From: Psychrobacter sp. UBA3483
GTDB lineage: Bacteria > Pseudomonadota > Gammaproteobacteria > Pseudomonadales > Moraxellaceae
Assembly (NCBI RefSeq): GCF_002377905.1
Contig: NZ_DFQS01000043.1
Coordinates: 39,746 to 103,745 of the forward strand
Direction of reading: 5' to 3'
DNA: 64,000 nucleotides
The notes beneath the pieces were generated by a model. It was not told the DNA's origin and made no database searches. It saw only the letters and a list, made by a program, of their open reading frames with translations. The position numbers and the translations under genes are program-made. This document shows positions 43,147 to 51,398 of the stretch, one piece after another; position 1 is the first letter of the stretch; each line of letters starts with the position of its first letter.

Positions 43147-43182
43147 TTTTATTAAAACGACTAAATCAATACTCTTTAAAGC

Positions 43183-44457
43183 CTATATTTCTGAGACTTT
43201 TTCATCAGTACGAATACTTTTGGCGACTTTACCGACGCTCAAACCTTGCACCAAGATAGAGAATATCACCACCGCATAAGTCAGCGCCAATAAAATATCG
43301 CGCTCGCTGCCTGCTGGCAGCTGCAAGACCAGAGCAACCGAAATCCCGCCACGTAATCCGCCCCATGTCAGTACTTTCCACGCCCCTTTTGGCAAATCAA
43401 GCTGACGATGAAAGGTTTTGGTGGTCATGCCAACCACGATAAAGCGTGCAACTAGGGCAATAACAATGGTCAAACCAGCGGCGATAAATAAATTGCCCGA
43501 ATAAGCAATCATCACCACCTCTAAACCAATCAAGACAAATAAAATGGCGTTGAGAATCTCATCAATCAATTCCCAAAATAAATCAATATAATGGCGCGTT
43601 TTATCACTCATCGCCAGTGCCCGTCCACGATTACCTACCATTAAGCCCATCATCACCATCGCAAGTGGCCCTGATAAATGCCAATGGCTGGCGAGTGCAT
43701 AGCCGCCTATGACGCCCGCCAGCGTTAATAACACCTCTTCTTGGTAGCTGTCGATGCTTTTGAGCATATAATACAAAATTGCGCCGAGCACTAAGCCAAA
43801 GATAATCCCGCCACCAGCTTCAACGGCTAAGGTATGAGCAACATAGTTGGCCGTTGGGATGTCGCCGCTCGATAAAATGCCGAGCAGCAGGACAAAAATA
43901 ACCACGCCGATACCATCATTAAATAATGACTCACCTGCAATGACGGTTTCAATACTTTTTGGCGCGCCAGCCGAGGCCAAAATACCCATCACGGCGATTG
44001 GATCGGTCGGTGATATCAAAGCGCCAAATAATAAACACCATAAAAAAGGCAGCCCAAAACCAAATAGTGGCAGCATAAAATAAAGGGCAGCGGCAATCAG
44101 TAGCGCCGATACAAGAGTACCAACACAAGCAAGGATACCAATCGGCAATTTATAACGTTTTAAATCGCCAATATTGACGTGGAGCGCGCCCGCAAAGAGC
44201 AACATAGACAGCATGCCGTCCAATAAGACCTCGGTAAAATCAAGTTGCTCCAATAAGCTCACTTCATAATCAATCAGCTCATCAAACCCTAAAAAGCCCA
44301 AAAATATCGCGCCGATAGATAATAAAATGGAGATGACCATCACGCCAATAGTCGTTGGCAGGCCAATAAATCGATGATTGACATAAGTCAGTAAGGCAGT
44401 AATCGATAAAAAAATAGCGCTGATTTCTAGTACGGTCAAGCTGCTGGTAGGAGCCAT
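43183..44457 (-). CDS. CPA1-family Na+/H+ antiporter
   Basis: This 424-residue inner-membrane protein has about 12 membrane segments and belongs to the cation:proton antiporter 1 family (NhaP type). The hallmark segments are GALISPTDPIAVMGIL and GESLFNDGIGVVIFV, with the paired aspartates of the ion-binding site, and KVLTWGGLRGGISVALVLQLP. No large C-terminal regulatory domain is present. It stands alone on the minus strand, convergent with the DUF2127 gene. Confidence 0.92.
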   Translation of the reverse strand: MAPTSSLTVLEISAIFLSITALLTYVNHRFIGLPTTIGVMVISILLSIGAIFLGFLGFDELIDYEVSLLEQLDFTEVLLDGMLSMLLFAGALHVNIGDLKRYKLPIGILACVGTLVSALLIAAALYFMLPLFGFGLPFLWCLLFGALISPTDPIAVMGILASAGAPKSIETVIAGESLFNDGIGVVIFVLLLGILSSGDIPTANYVAHTLAVEAGGGIIFGLVLGAILYYMLKSIDSYQEEVLLTLAGVIGGYALASHWHLSGPLAMVMMGLMVGNRGRALAMSDKTRHYIDLFWELIDEILNAILFVLIGLEVVMIAYSGNLFIAAGLTIVIALVARFIVVGMTTKTFHRQLDLPKGAWKVLTWGGLRGGISVALVLQLPAGSERDILLALTYAVVIFSILVQGLSVGKVAKSIRTDEKVSEI

Positions 44458-44599
44458 AAAAAGGTCTCAAATAATGATAAAAAGTCGTCCCAATTTTAGG
44501 GCTTAGGAGGGGTAATGGGGTTTTATTTTAGTTATTTTTGTGCTGGCTTACCAGTTATGAATAACAAACTTATTTTTAGCAATAAAGCTACTTTAGATA

Positions 44600-46306
44600 T
44601 TATCTTGATTGCGTTTGTAGGGCTCGATGAATATGAGCATCAAACTTAGAGACATAAGCAAAGTATTGATGCTGGGCATTGTCGCTGAGAATAAACTGCT
44701 TGGCTTGCTCACACATGGCGCTTAAGTCATCGACCAAGGCTTGATAGCTGAGATTGTCTTGTCCCGCACGTTCAACCAATGTCAGCTCATGTAATAACGT
44801 TTGCTGCTGAGCATTATTAACTTTGGCATAATTAAGGTCTACCATTGCCTGACAAAGCGCCTTTAACACCATCAAGTCTGCGGTCGCGTAACGCCGTATC
44901 TCGCCAAGCGATATATCGATAAAGTCGGATATTTTAGGGGTATGAGTCACGACGGCTAATATGGCGTCGCGTGGTTTATTTTTTACATTTTCAACAGTGT
45001 AGCTGTCTGAGTTCGCTTTATCTGGCGCAGGTTGCTTTGAGGTTGATTGATTGAAAGTCGACTTATCTGGACTGGGTATATGGAAATGATAGGGACTTGG
45101 CGGCTGACGACGCATCATAATGCTAAGACAGCTGGTCAAAGACTGTACGCAGTTCACCGCTGTTTTTGGGTCGTTAATACCCGGCGAGAGGGCGCGTACC
45201 GCAATTTCGGTCATTTGTCCCAAACTATAAGCGATATCGTTAGAATGGCTTAAGCGCTGCTCAATACGGATACAGCCAGCAAAGCGTTGCCAAAACAAGC
45301 TATCCGGCCTGCGCGGCACGATAGCAAGTTTTGGCGTGTTGGTCTGCTGGCGATTGTCTGAATGATTGGCTGGACGCTGATAAAAATAGCCAATAATATT
45401 TCTATCAGTGACAAAATCACCAAGATTGGCATTGATTTGCACCACGCCTGCATAATCTTGGCTCAAGGTCACCAATGATTTAAGGTAGATTTGCTGCAAA
45501 TAGCCTGAGCTTGGCGCATAAATTGGCGTTGCAGACCAAGTGTGAAACTGTTCGACATCCTGATGCACAACGTCACGTTGATGCTTGATATCACAGCGGT
45601 CTTTATACCAGTAGTGAATATTTTTAATCGCCTCATTACTGGCGCCTTCGATCACATGCGATGCCTGAATCGCATGCACCATATGCTGCACAAAATACAC
45701 CAATAATAACGCGCAAATAATCGCCATGATAATGCCAAAGGTCACCGCCAATTGCGGTACACCAAAGGCAACATCGTATTTATGAATCGCTTTTAACACC
45801 AATAAACTATAGCTAAAGGTGCCAATAAACGCGCCTAAAACAAACTGATTGGGCGTATCGGTTAAAAAATTACGCAGCAGTCGAGGACCAAATTGCGAAG
45901 ACGCCATTGATAACACGGCAATGGTAATCGAAAAAGTAGTCCCCGCGACACCGAGTACGGCACCGGCAATGGTGGTCATGATAGCGCGGGCAGCTTCATC
46001 ATCGCCGGTAAAAGCAAAACTTAGCTCTCTAACCGTCTCGCGGTCAAAATGTTCATCAATCGTGACCAATATGGGCGCGAGTAGAATACCCGCTAACACA
46101 CAAGCGCTAGGAATAAACCAATAAGAACCAATCAGCTGCTGCCACAGATTTTTTAGGCGATCGGGTAAATCCAATAGCGTCTGTAGCGACCAGAGCTGGG
46201 CAAATTGCTTTAACCTGTGCATCAGGGAGAGTAATAGCGACTTAAGCCAGCCACTTTTAGGGTGTTTATCCAATATAATGCGCTCCAAAAATGACCTAAA
46301 AACCAA
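44600..46306 (-). CDS. DUF2254 membrane protein
   Basis: This 568-residue protein of unknown function matches DUF2254. It has about four membrane segments in the first 230 residues, with AGAVLGVAGTTFSITIAVLS and SSQFGPRLLRNFLTDTPNQF as strong family signatures. A large soluble C-terminal part contains ALSPGINDPKTAVNC. A Ser/Pro/Lys-rich insert (about residues 400-440) looks disordered. It stands alone on the minus strand, with a short repeat upstream. Confidence 0.88.
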   Translation of the reverse strand: MVFRSFLERIILDKHPKSGWLKSLLLSLMHRLKQFAQLWSLQTLLDLPDRLKNLWQQLIGSYWFIPSACVLAGILLAPILVTIDEHFDRETVRELSFAFTGDDEAARAIMTTIAGAVLGVAGTTFSITIAVLSMASSQFGPRLLRNFLTDTPNQFVLGAFIGTFSYSLLVLKAIHKYDVAFGVPQLAVTFGIIMAIICALLLVYFVQHMVHAIQASHVIEGASNEAIKNIHYWYKDRCDIKHQRDVVHQDVEQFHTWSATPIYAPSSGYLQQIYLKSLVTLSQDYAGVVQINANLGDFVTDRNIIGYFYQRPANHSDNRQQTNTPKLAIVPRRPDSLFWQRFAGCIRIEQRLSHSNDIAYSLGQMTEIAVRALSPGINDPKTAVNCVQSLTSCLSIMMRRQPPSPYHFHIPSPDKSTFNQSTSKQPAPDKANSDSYTVENVKNKPRDAILAVVTHTPKISDFIDISLGEIRRYATADLMVLKALCQAMVDLNYAKVNNAQQQTLLHELTLVERAGQDNLSYQALVDDLSAMCEQAKQFILSDNAQHQYFAYVSKFDAHIHRALQTQSR

Positions 46307-46350
46307 GCAAGTGCTATTGATAGAAGCTGTGCTGTTGCACCACTGAATAA

Positions 46351-46396
46351 AGAGACTTAAAGAGACTTAAAGAGACTTAAAGAGACTTGAAGAGAA
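46351..46396. repeat. Tandem 10-base repeat, four copies plus a partial
   Basis: The unit AGAGACTTAA occurs at 46351, 46361, 46371 and, with one change, 46381, followed by a partial AGAGAA. It lies about 45 bases upstream of the DUF2254 start on the minus strand. Copy number may vary through slippage and could alter spacing in that promoter region. Confidence 0.9.
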
Positions 46397-46436
46397 TTAC
46401 CTTACCATATAAATAGGATCGTTTAAAAATTTAGTA

Positions 46437-46467
46437 AAAATAAGCCCCTATGATAGGAGCTTATTTA
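46437..46467 (-). terminator. Terminator of the yihY-like gene
   Basis: On the minus strand AAATAAGC...CCTAT pairs with ATAGG...GCTTATTT, with one mismatch, followed by further T residues. Confidence 0.8.
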
Positions 46468-46500
46468 GAGGTTACAGTGAATAAAAAAATTATAGTAACC

Positions 46501-48060
46501 TTATCTCACTATAGGCTTATCCGCCTCCGTAATAATATCGTCTCTCCTCCCAATTCTGTGGTCAAGCGTAGAAGGTTTATTCTCATCAATATCTTTAGGA
46601 ATGATGATTTCATTGTTATTCTCATCACACTCCACGTCGCTGTCTTTATCATAAGCGATAGGATCAAAGGCTGGCGTGACGTTACTTTCTTTATCTTCCT
46701 CAGATAAGGGACTAGAAGTTGCAGCGCTCGATTTTCTAAAGAGTTTAGAGCGATTTTTTTTAGTTGAACCCTCTGCATTTTCCGCTGACTTTTTACGGGG
46801 TTCACTATGAGCGAAAATAGCATTTAATGGCATGTTCAATTGCTGTTTGGCATAGGCTTCAGTGTTCTCAAAACGATCAACCAATAAGCTCAGCCAAGGT
46901 TTTTGGTCCTCAATGCTCATCTCATCAAGCTCATCTTTGATAGGCAGAGGATAAGGCAGGGTGCGATAAAAATCCCACAAGGTCATTTTGCTCAAATCTT
47001 TTTTCAGCACATAATCTTCTTCTTCGGTCATGGTGATAAGATTGCTGTCTTGTAGATAGTTAATATAGGTATACCATTTCGGCAGCTCTTTGCGCCCTAG
47101 GACATTACGCAGCGCTTGCTCGCTCACTGCTTCGCCTTTTAAATGATGGGTATAAACGAGATTTAACATATCAAGCAAACTTAGGAGCGGGTGGCGCGGA
47201 TAAACCTCTTCGGTCTCAAAAATGGTCAAGGTATAACTAATCTCAACGCCGAGCAAAATCAAATTCCACGACAGATAGATCCATAATAAAAAGATTGGCA
47301 GCGCGGCAAACGCCCCATAAATGGCCTCGTAGCTGGTAAAATTCGCCATGACCGTACCAAAAAGGTTCTTCATTAACTCAAAAATAATCGCCACAAAGAC
47401 ACCCGCTATCGCCGCATTTTTTGCAGGGACACGCGCTTTAGGTATAAACCAGTACATACTGATAAAACCAGCCACCGTGACCGCAATAGAGACGACTTGA
47501 ATCCAAAACGACCAGTCGATACCGTAGCCGGCGATTTGTCGGTTTAAGAAACTTAAGCTTTGCACCGTACTTGAGACAATAAATGCCGTGCCTAAAATCA
47601 GCGGACCTAATGTCACAATCGTCCAATAGCGCAGAATACTTTTCATACCGCCAGAACGGTTTTCTACCCGCCAGATTTGGTTAAAAGCGCGCTCAATGGT
47701 GGTCAAAGTCATGATGGTGGTAAAAAACAACACCATCGAACCGATGATGGTCAGATTAGATGACTTTTCAGCGAAGTTATTGATATATTTGCTGACCTGC
47801 AAGCTAGATTGCGGCAACAAGTTGCTATATATCACTTCATAAATCTGCGCTCTAACCGACGCAAGCGCTGGCACTGACGACAAAATCATCAAGAGTACCG
47901 TTAGGATCGGTACAATCGATAATAGCGTCGTATAAGTTAGCGAGGCGGCTTTTTGTTGGCAGTTGTCTTCAAAAAAGTGCCGCGTCAAAAAACGTAGAAA
48001 CTGAAACCAACGTTGGTGTAAAAAAGGGATTTTTTTTAATAAATTTTCCATGACGACCAT
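46501..48060 (-). CDS. YihY/BrkB-family membrane protein with a long acidic C-terminal tail
   Basis: This 519-residue protein belongs to the YihY (formerly BrkB or RNase BN) family of inner-membrane proteins; the family is no longer thought to be an RNase. About six membrane segments lie in residues 30-290, with DNCQQKAASLTYTTLLSIVP and AIYGAFAALPIFLLWIYLSW. A winged-helix-like region follows (about 300-390). The last 110 residues are polar, rich in Ser, Asp and Glu, and appear disordered. Two close starts, 48060 and 48051, are possible. The tail makes it much longer than E. coli YihY. Confidence 0.88.
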   Translation of the reverse strand: MVVMENLLKKIPFLHQRWFQFLRFLTRHFFEDNCQQKAASLTYTTLLSIVPILTVLLMILSSVPALASVRAQIYEVIYSNLLPQSSLQVSKYINNFAEKSSNLTIIGSMVLFFTTIMTLTTIERAFNQIWRVENRSGGMKSILRYWTIVTLGPLILGTAFIVSSTVQSLSFLNRQIAGYGIDWSFWIQVVSIAVTVAGFISMYWFIPKARVPAKNAAIAGVFVAIIFELMKNLFGTVMANFTSYEAIYGAFAALPIFLLWIYLSWNLILLGVEISYTLTIFETEEVYPRHPLLSLLDMLNLVYTHHLKGEAVSEQALRNVLGRKELPKWYTYINYLQDSNLITMTEEEDYVLKKDLSKMTLWDFYRTLPYPLPIKDELDEMSIEDQKPWLSLLVDRFENTEAYAKQQLNMPLNAIFAHSEPRKKSAENAEGSTKKNRSKLFRKSSAATSSPLSEEDKESNVTPAFDPIAYDKDSDVECDENNNEIIIPKDIDENKPSTLDHRIGRRDDIITEADKPIVR

Positions 48061-48324
48061 TTAACGGCAATAAGAGTGCGAATAGTGTAACAAAAGTAAG
48101 CGTGCAGAATCTGCCATTGAATTGTGTCAAAATGCACTGAGTCAGTGTTGGTTTACATGGTTGTCTATAGCATCTACAAAACGCTATTGCTAAATGGGCT
48201 TTGTTTGCTGTCAGTGCATGACTCGGGCATAATGTGCACATCTATTATTCATGCGGGTCATTCATAGTGTGGTTGACGCGCCTTTGACATTTTATTTTAA
48301 CAATTTTGTAAGGATGTTTTGCTA
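48061..48324. promoter_or_regulatory. Divergent region between yihY-like gene and wrbA
   Basis: No gene is seen here. The two genes point apart, so both promoters should lie in this gap, but I could not assign a confident -35/-10 pair. Confidence 0.3.
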
Positions 48325-48942
48325 ATGAGTCAGACCGCCCCTTATGTTTTGGTGCTTTATTATTCAAATTATGGTACGACTAAGACATTAGCATATGCCA
48401 TTGCTCAAGGTATTGAAGACGCTGGCATGACGGCGCGTATTCGTACGGTACCGACCGTCGCGCCTGAAACCACTGCAACTAAGCCTGCCATTCCTGATGA
48501 GGGCGACCTTTATTGCACCATGGACGATTTAAAAGACTGTAGCGGGCTTGCGCTTGGTAGTCCGACGCACTTTGGCAATATGGCCGCACCGATGAAGTAT
48601 TTTTGGGACAATACCGTCACCCTATGGCTGGCTGGCAATCTGCAAAACAAGCCAGCTGCGGTATTTACGGCTACCGGTTCGATGCACGGCGGGCAAGAAA
48701 CGACCTTGTTGACCATGATGATGCCGCTATTGCACCACGGCATGATGATTGTGGGCGTCCCTTATGCTGAGCCTGCGTTAAATAGAACGCAGCGTGGCGG
48801 CTCGCCTTATGGCGCAAGTCATGTCAGTGGCGCGTTACACGACCAACCGGTATCGGCAGATGAGCGCGAGCTGGCGATTGCCCAAGGTCGGCGTTTGGCA
48901 ATAACTGCGTCTGCCTTAGCGCAAGCCAATTGGAAGCGTTAA
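48325..48942 (+). CDS. wrbA: NAD(P)H:quinone oxidoreductase, flavodoxin-like
   Basis: WrbA reduces quinones by two electrons using FMN and NAD(P)H and protects against redox cycling. The product of about 205 residues has the FMN-binding YYSNYGTTKTLAYAIAQG, GSPTHFGNMAAPMKYFWD and FTATGSMHGGQETTL. The ATG at 48325 follows an AAGGA ribosome binding site; a TTG six bases upstream is less likely. It is followed by a DUF2069 gene, a pairing also seen in Pseudomonas and relatives. Confidence 0.95.
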   Translation: MSQTAPYVLVLYYSNYGTTKTLAYAIAQGIEDAGMTARIRTVPTVAPETTATKPAIPDEGDLYCTMDDLKDCSGLALGSPTHFGNMAAPMKYFWDNTVTLWLAGNLQNKPAAVFTATGSMHGGQETTLLTMMMPLLHHGMMIVGVPYAEPALNRTQRGGSPYGASHVSGALHDQPVSADERELAIAQGRRLAITASALAQANWKR

Positions 48943-48996
48943 TTAACCTTTATAGGTTGCCGCTTGCTGTTATCAATTAGGAAATACATATCTCTC

Positions 48997-49485
48997 ATGG
49001 CTATTAATCACTCCAATCAGGACCGTAATATCGACACGCCCGCAGCAAAAACGACTGAGACGGTTAATGCGCAAAAGCCGATAGCGCCCATACGTCAGCG
49101 TTTGATGGTGACGTGGTTGATTTGGCTGGCGTTTAGATTATTGGCGTTGCCGATTTTAATCAGCGTCTTTAATCCAAGTAATCCAGATGTTATCGGCGGT
49201 ATTGCTTGGCAAGCATTATGGTTGCTACCGGCGCTGGTTTTAACGCCATCGATATTACGCGGGCGTTCGCCTTATGCGCTATTGATAGACAGTATGTTTA
49301 CCTTGGTTTATCTTGGCGCGAGTGGGGTGGTGTTGTTGACCCGTGTTTATGGCAGCAGTTGGGCTGAGATAATGGTATATCTGCTTGATTTTGTGTTATT
49401 ACTTACCATCAACGTCTGGTTATTTATCTTGCTAAAACGTCTACCGTCAATGAATAATGTCGTTAAGCAGCCACGTTCTCGCTAG
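48997..49485 (+). CDS. DUF2069 membrane protein
   Basis: This 162-residue inner-membrane protein of unknown function starts MAINHSNQDR, has a polar N-terminal part of about 30 residues, and then four membrane segments. Segments such as LWLLPALVLTPSILRGRSPY and LIDSMFTLVYLGASG fit DUF2069. It lies 54 bases after wrbA, so the two are probably cotranscribed. A strong terminator follows. Confidence 0.85.
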   Translation: MAINHSNQDRNIDTPAAKTTETVNAQKPIAPIRQRLMVTWLIWLAFRLLALPILISVFNPSNPDVIGGIAWQALWLLPALVLTPSILRGRSPYALLIDSMFTLVYLGASGVVLLTRVYGSSWAEIMVYLLDFVLLLTINVWLFILLKRLPSMNNVVKQPRSR

Positions 49486-49528
49486 ATGAGTCTTGGCATC
49501 TTGTATTGTTGCAACCTATATTGATAGC

Positions 49529-49565
49529 AAAAAAGCGGCGCTCTAATTGGAGCGCCGCTTTTTTA
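49529..49565. terminator. Bidirectional terminator after the DUF2069 gene
   Basis: AAAAAAGCGGCGCTC (49529-49543) pairs with GAGCGCCGCTTTTTT (49550-49564), a very stable stem with a T-run on each strand. It serves the DUF2069 gene and the convergent DUF3108 gene. Confidence 0.95.
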
Positions 49566-49593
49566 CGTTAACCATTTATACAAAGATAATGGC

Positions 49594-50364
49594 TTAATTT
49601 ACTTTGGTTAATTCTAAGTCCATCTTTTTACCATCGTTAATCTGACTAACCTTAACTGGTAGATAATCTAAGCTTGGCGCCAACCAAAAACTGGTCGAAC
49701 GGCTATTATCATCGTGCACGCGGTCGACACGCACGGTATCAAATGTTCCAGCTGGCACGGTGATTTTAGTATTGCCTGATTTTTTAAAGGGCGTTTTCTC
49801 AATTTTGTCTTTTTTCGCCATGTAATAGTTGCCAGAGAATTTACCATTTAATAAATCTTGGCGAATTTGCACCTCAAGGCTCAAATCATCAAAGGCTTGC
49901 TGCGCCATATTTAAGGTCGTCGATTTGCCGCGATAGTTACTCACCACCTTTTTACTGCTTGGATTAAAATCCAACTTATGGGTACGACCAACGCCCAATA
50001 GTTTATAAGTGGTGCTGGCTTGGGTCGGTACTACATTATTACCGTTAATAGTAAAGGTACTATTTTGCGCGGCGGTGGCGACACCAGCAACGCGAGCATT
50101 GACATTGTATTTCCAGGTATTACCAGCTTTATTCAACGTACGAGTCGCTGTGCCTTTATATTTATCTTCAATGGTGAAACTATAGTTCGCGCTTGAAGGT
50201 TCAACACTCTTGGCGCTGGCAAGGGTAGGTGCGGTCATACTTAAAGCTCCAATCGCAGCAATGCTTGCCCCAGTGGTTAAGGCACTTAAAAACTTAGAGG
50301 GGCTGCGTTTCGGGTTATTAGAATTGATTGATAGGGATTGTTTATTTTGTGATAAAAAACTCAT
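49594..50364 (-). CDS. Periplasmic DUF3108-domain protein
   Basis: This 256-residue protein has a signal peptide (about residues 25-51, ending LASAKS) and a DUF3108 beta-rich domain. Typical segments are RTLNKAGNTWKYNVNARV, YKLLGVGRTHKLDFN and ITVPAGTFDTVRVDRVHDD. DUF3108 proteins are periplasmic or outer-membrane-linked proteins of unknown function. A long polar stretch before the signal (MSFLSQNKQSLSINSNNPKR) may mean that translation starts further in. Confidence 0.85.
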   Translation of the reverse strand: MSFLSQNKQSLSINSNNPKRSPSKFLSALTTGASIAAIGALSMTAPTLASAKSVEPSSANYSFTIEDKYKGTATRTLNKAGNTWKYNVNARVAGVATAAQNSTFTINGNNVVPTQASTTYKLLGVGRTHKLDFNPSSKKVVSNYRGKSTTLNMAQQAFDDLSLEVQIRQDLLNGKFSGNYYMAKKDKIEKTPFKKSGNTKITVPAGTFDTVRVDRVHDDNSRSTSFWLAPSLDYLPVKVSQINDGKKMDLELTKVN

Positions 50365-50808
50365 GGATATTCCTTAATCTGGTTTCAGGCTGTGTTATCA
50401 GCTTTTACTTATAAATATTGTCTTTTGTTTGACTGTTGGCTTTTATTTATAGGGTTTATTATGTGCTCACCCTTATATATTGTCATACTCTGTTACATTT
50501 TCAAGGGCGGGGGCAAAGTGAAGCGTTTGGCTATTGTAGTTAATGTTGCTGGCTTTGCTAAAGCAGGCACAGGCCGTAACTTGCTGTAAACTTGGTAAGA
50601 AATAGGGAGGTTAATTGGCTGATACCGCTAAAAGCTTCATTTATAATCGCTCATTTTCTGCCTTATTATTTGATGGAAGGCTTATTGTTTTATAACAATG
50701 CCTAAGCCTTTAATAGCGTGCAATTTAATCAATGGACTATTTATCACTCTCACTACTGCTTGCATAGGCAATGATGTGCAAAATTCTTGTAAATTTTTGG
50801 ACTTTACA
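50365..50808. other. Gap upstream of the groES promoter
   Basis: I see no supportable gene in these bases. Two short open frames (50392-50589 and 50698-50880) lack a ribosome binding site and recognisable sequence, and are rejected. The promoter of the DUF3108 gene should lie at the left side. Confidence 0.4.
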
Positions 50809-50965
50809 CTTGAAGCAAACTTGCCTTGCCCCCACTTTCTGATACAAGCTCAAAGCTTATCTAAAGAATGCTGTTTTTAAGCAGACATTCTGCTAGATCT
50901 TGGTATTGAGATCATTTATTCAAATAAACCTTTATGTTAACTAACCAAATTTTGGAGTCGTATCG
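50809..50965 (+). promoter_or_regulatory. Heat-shock (sigma32-type) promoter of groESL and leader
   Basis: CTTGAAG (50809-50815), a 14-base spacer and CCCCACTT (50830-50837) match the sigma32 consensus CTTGAAA / CCCCATNT closely. The leader of about 120 bases includes a bulged hairpin, AGAATGCTG/CAGACATTCT, at about 50866-50892. A TTTGGAGTCG ribosome-binding region precedes groES. Confidence 0.8.
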
Positions 50966-51256
50966 ATGAATATTCGTCCTTTACATGACCGTATTGTCGT
51001 CCGCCGTATCGAAGAAGAAACAAAAACGGCTGGTGGTATCTTGCTTCCTGGTTCAGCTCAAGAAAAACCGTCTCAAGGTGAAGTGCTAGCAACCGGTAAC
51101 GGTCAGATTCGTGACAACGGTGAAACTCGTGCGTTAGATGTAAAAGTTGGCGATAAAGTCTTGTTCGGTCAATATGCGGGTCAAACGGTAAAAGTTGACG
51201 GCGAAGAGCTATTGATTATGAAAGAATCTGACGTCTTGGGTGTGCTAGAAGGCTAA
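50966..51256 (+). CDS. groES: Co-chaperonin GroES
   Basis: GroES caps the GroEL barrel during ATP-driven protein folding. The 96-residue product begins MNIRPLHDRIVVRRIEEETK and has the mobile loop TAGGILLPGSAQEKPSQG. It is the first gene of the heat-shock operon. The gap to groEL (142 bases) is long and contains two inverted repeats. Confidence 0.98.
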   Translation: MNIRPLHDRIVVRRIEEETKTAGGILLPGSAQEKPSQGEVLATGNGQIRDNGETRALDVKVGDKVLFGQYAGQTVKVDGEELLIMKESDVLGVLEG

Positions 51257-51269
51257 TTGCTGATAAGGC

Positions 51270-51310
51270 AATGTTGGCTAACATTTTTTTGGCTAACAAC
51301 TTTTAGCCAA
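51270..51310 (+). other. Two hairpins between groES and groEL
   Basis: AATGTT/AACATT (51270-51285, GGCT loop) runs directly into a T-run, like a weak terminator. TTGGCTAA/TTAGCCAA (51289-51310) forms a perfect eight-base stem with a six-base loop. They overlap only at the T-run. They could modulate the ratio of groES to groEL mRNA. Confidence 0.55.
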
Positions 51311-51398
51311 TACCTGTTATACCCAAGAGCATTTATAAAAAAATATCATTGAAACATTTAATTGCATTCTCATACTTATAATAGTGGAGTAATTTAAC

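Noticed and set aside
46351..46396. CRISPR-like repeat
   Set aside because: The repeats are only 10 bases long, directly adjacent and without spacers, and no cas genes are present.
50392..50880. Two short plus-strand frames (50392-50589 and 50698-50880) before groES
   Set aside because: They lack ribosome binding sites and recognisable sequence; the second overlaps the heat-shock promoter.
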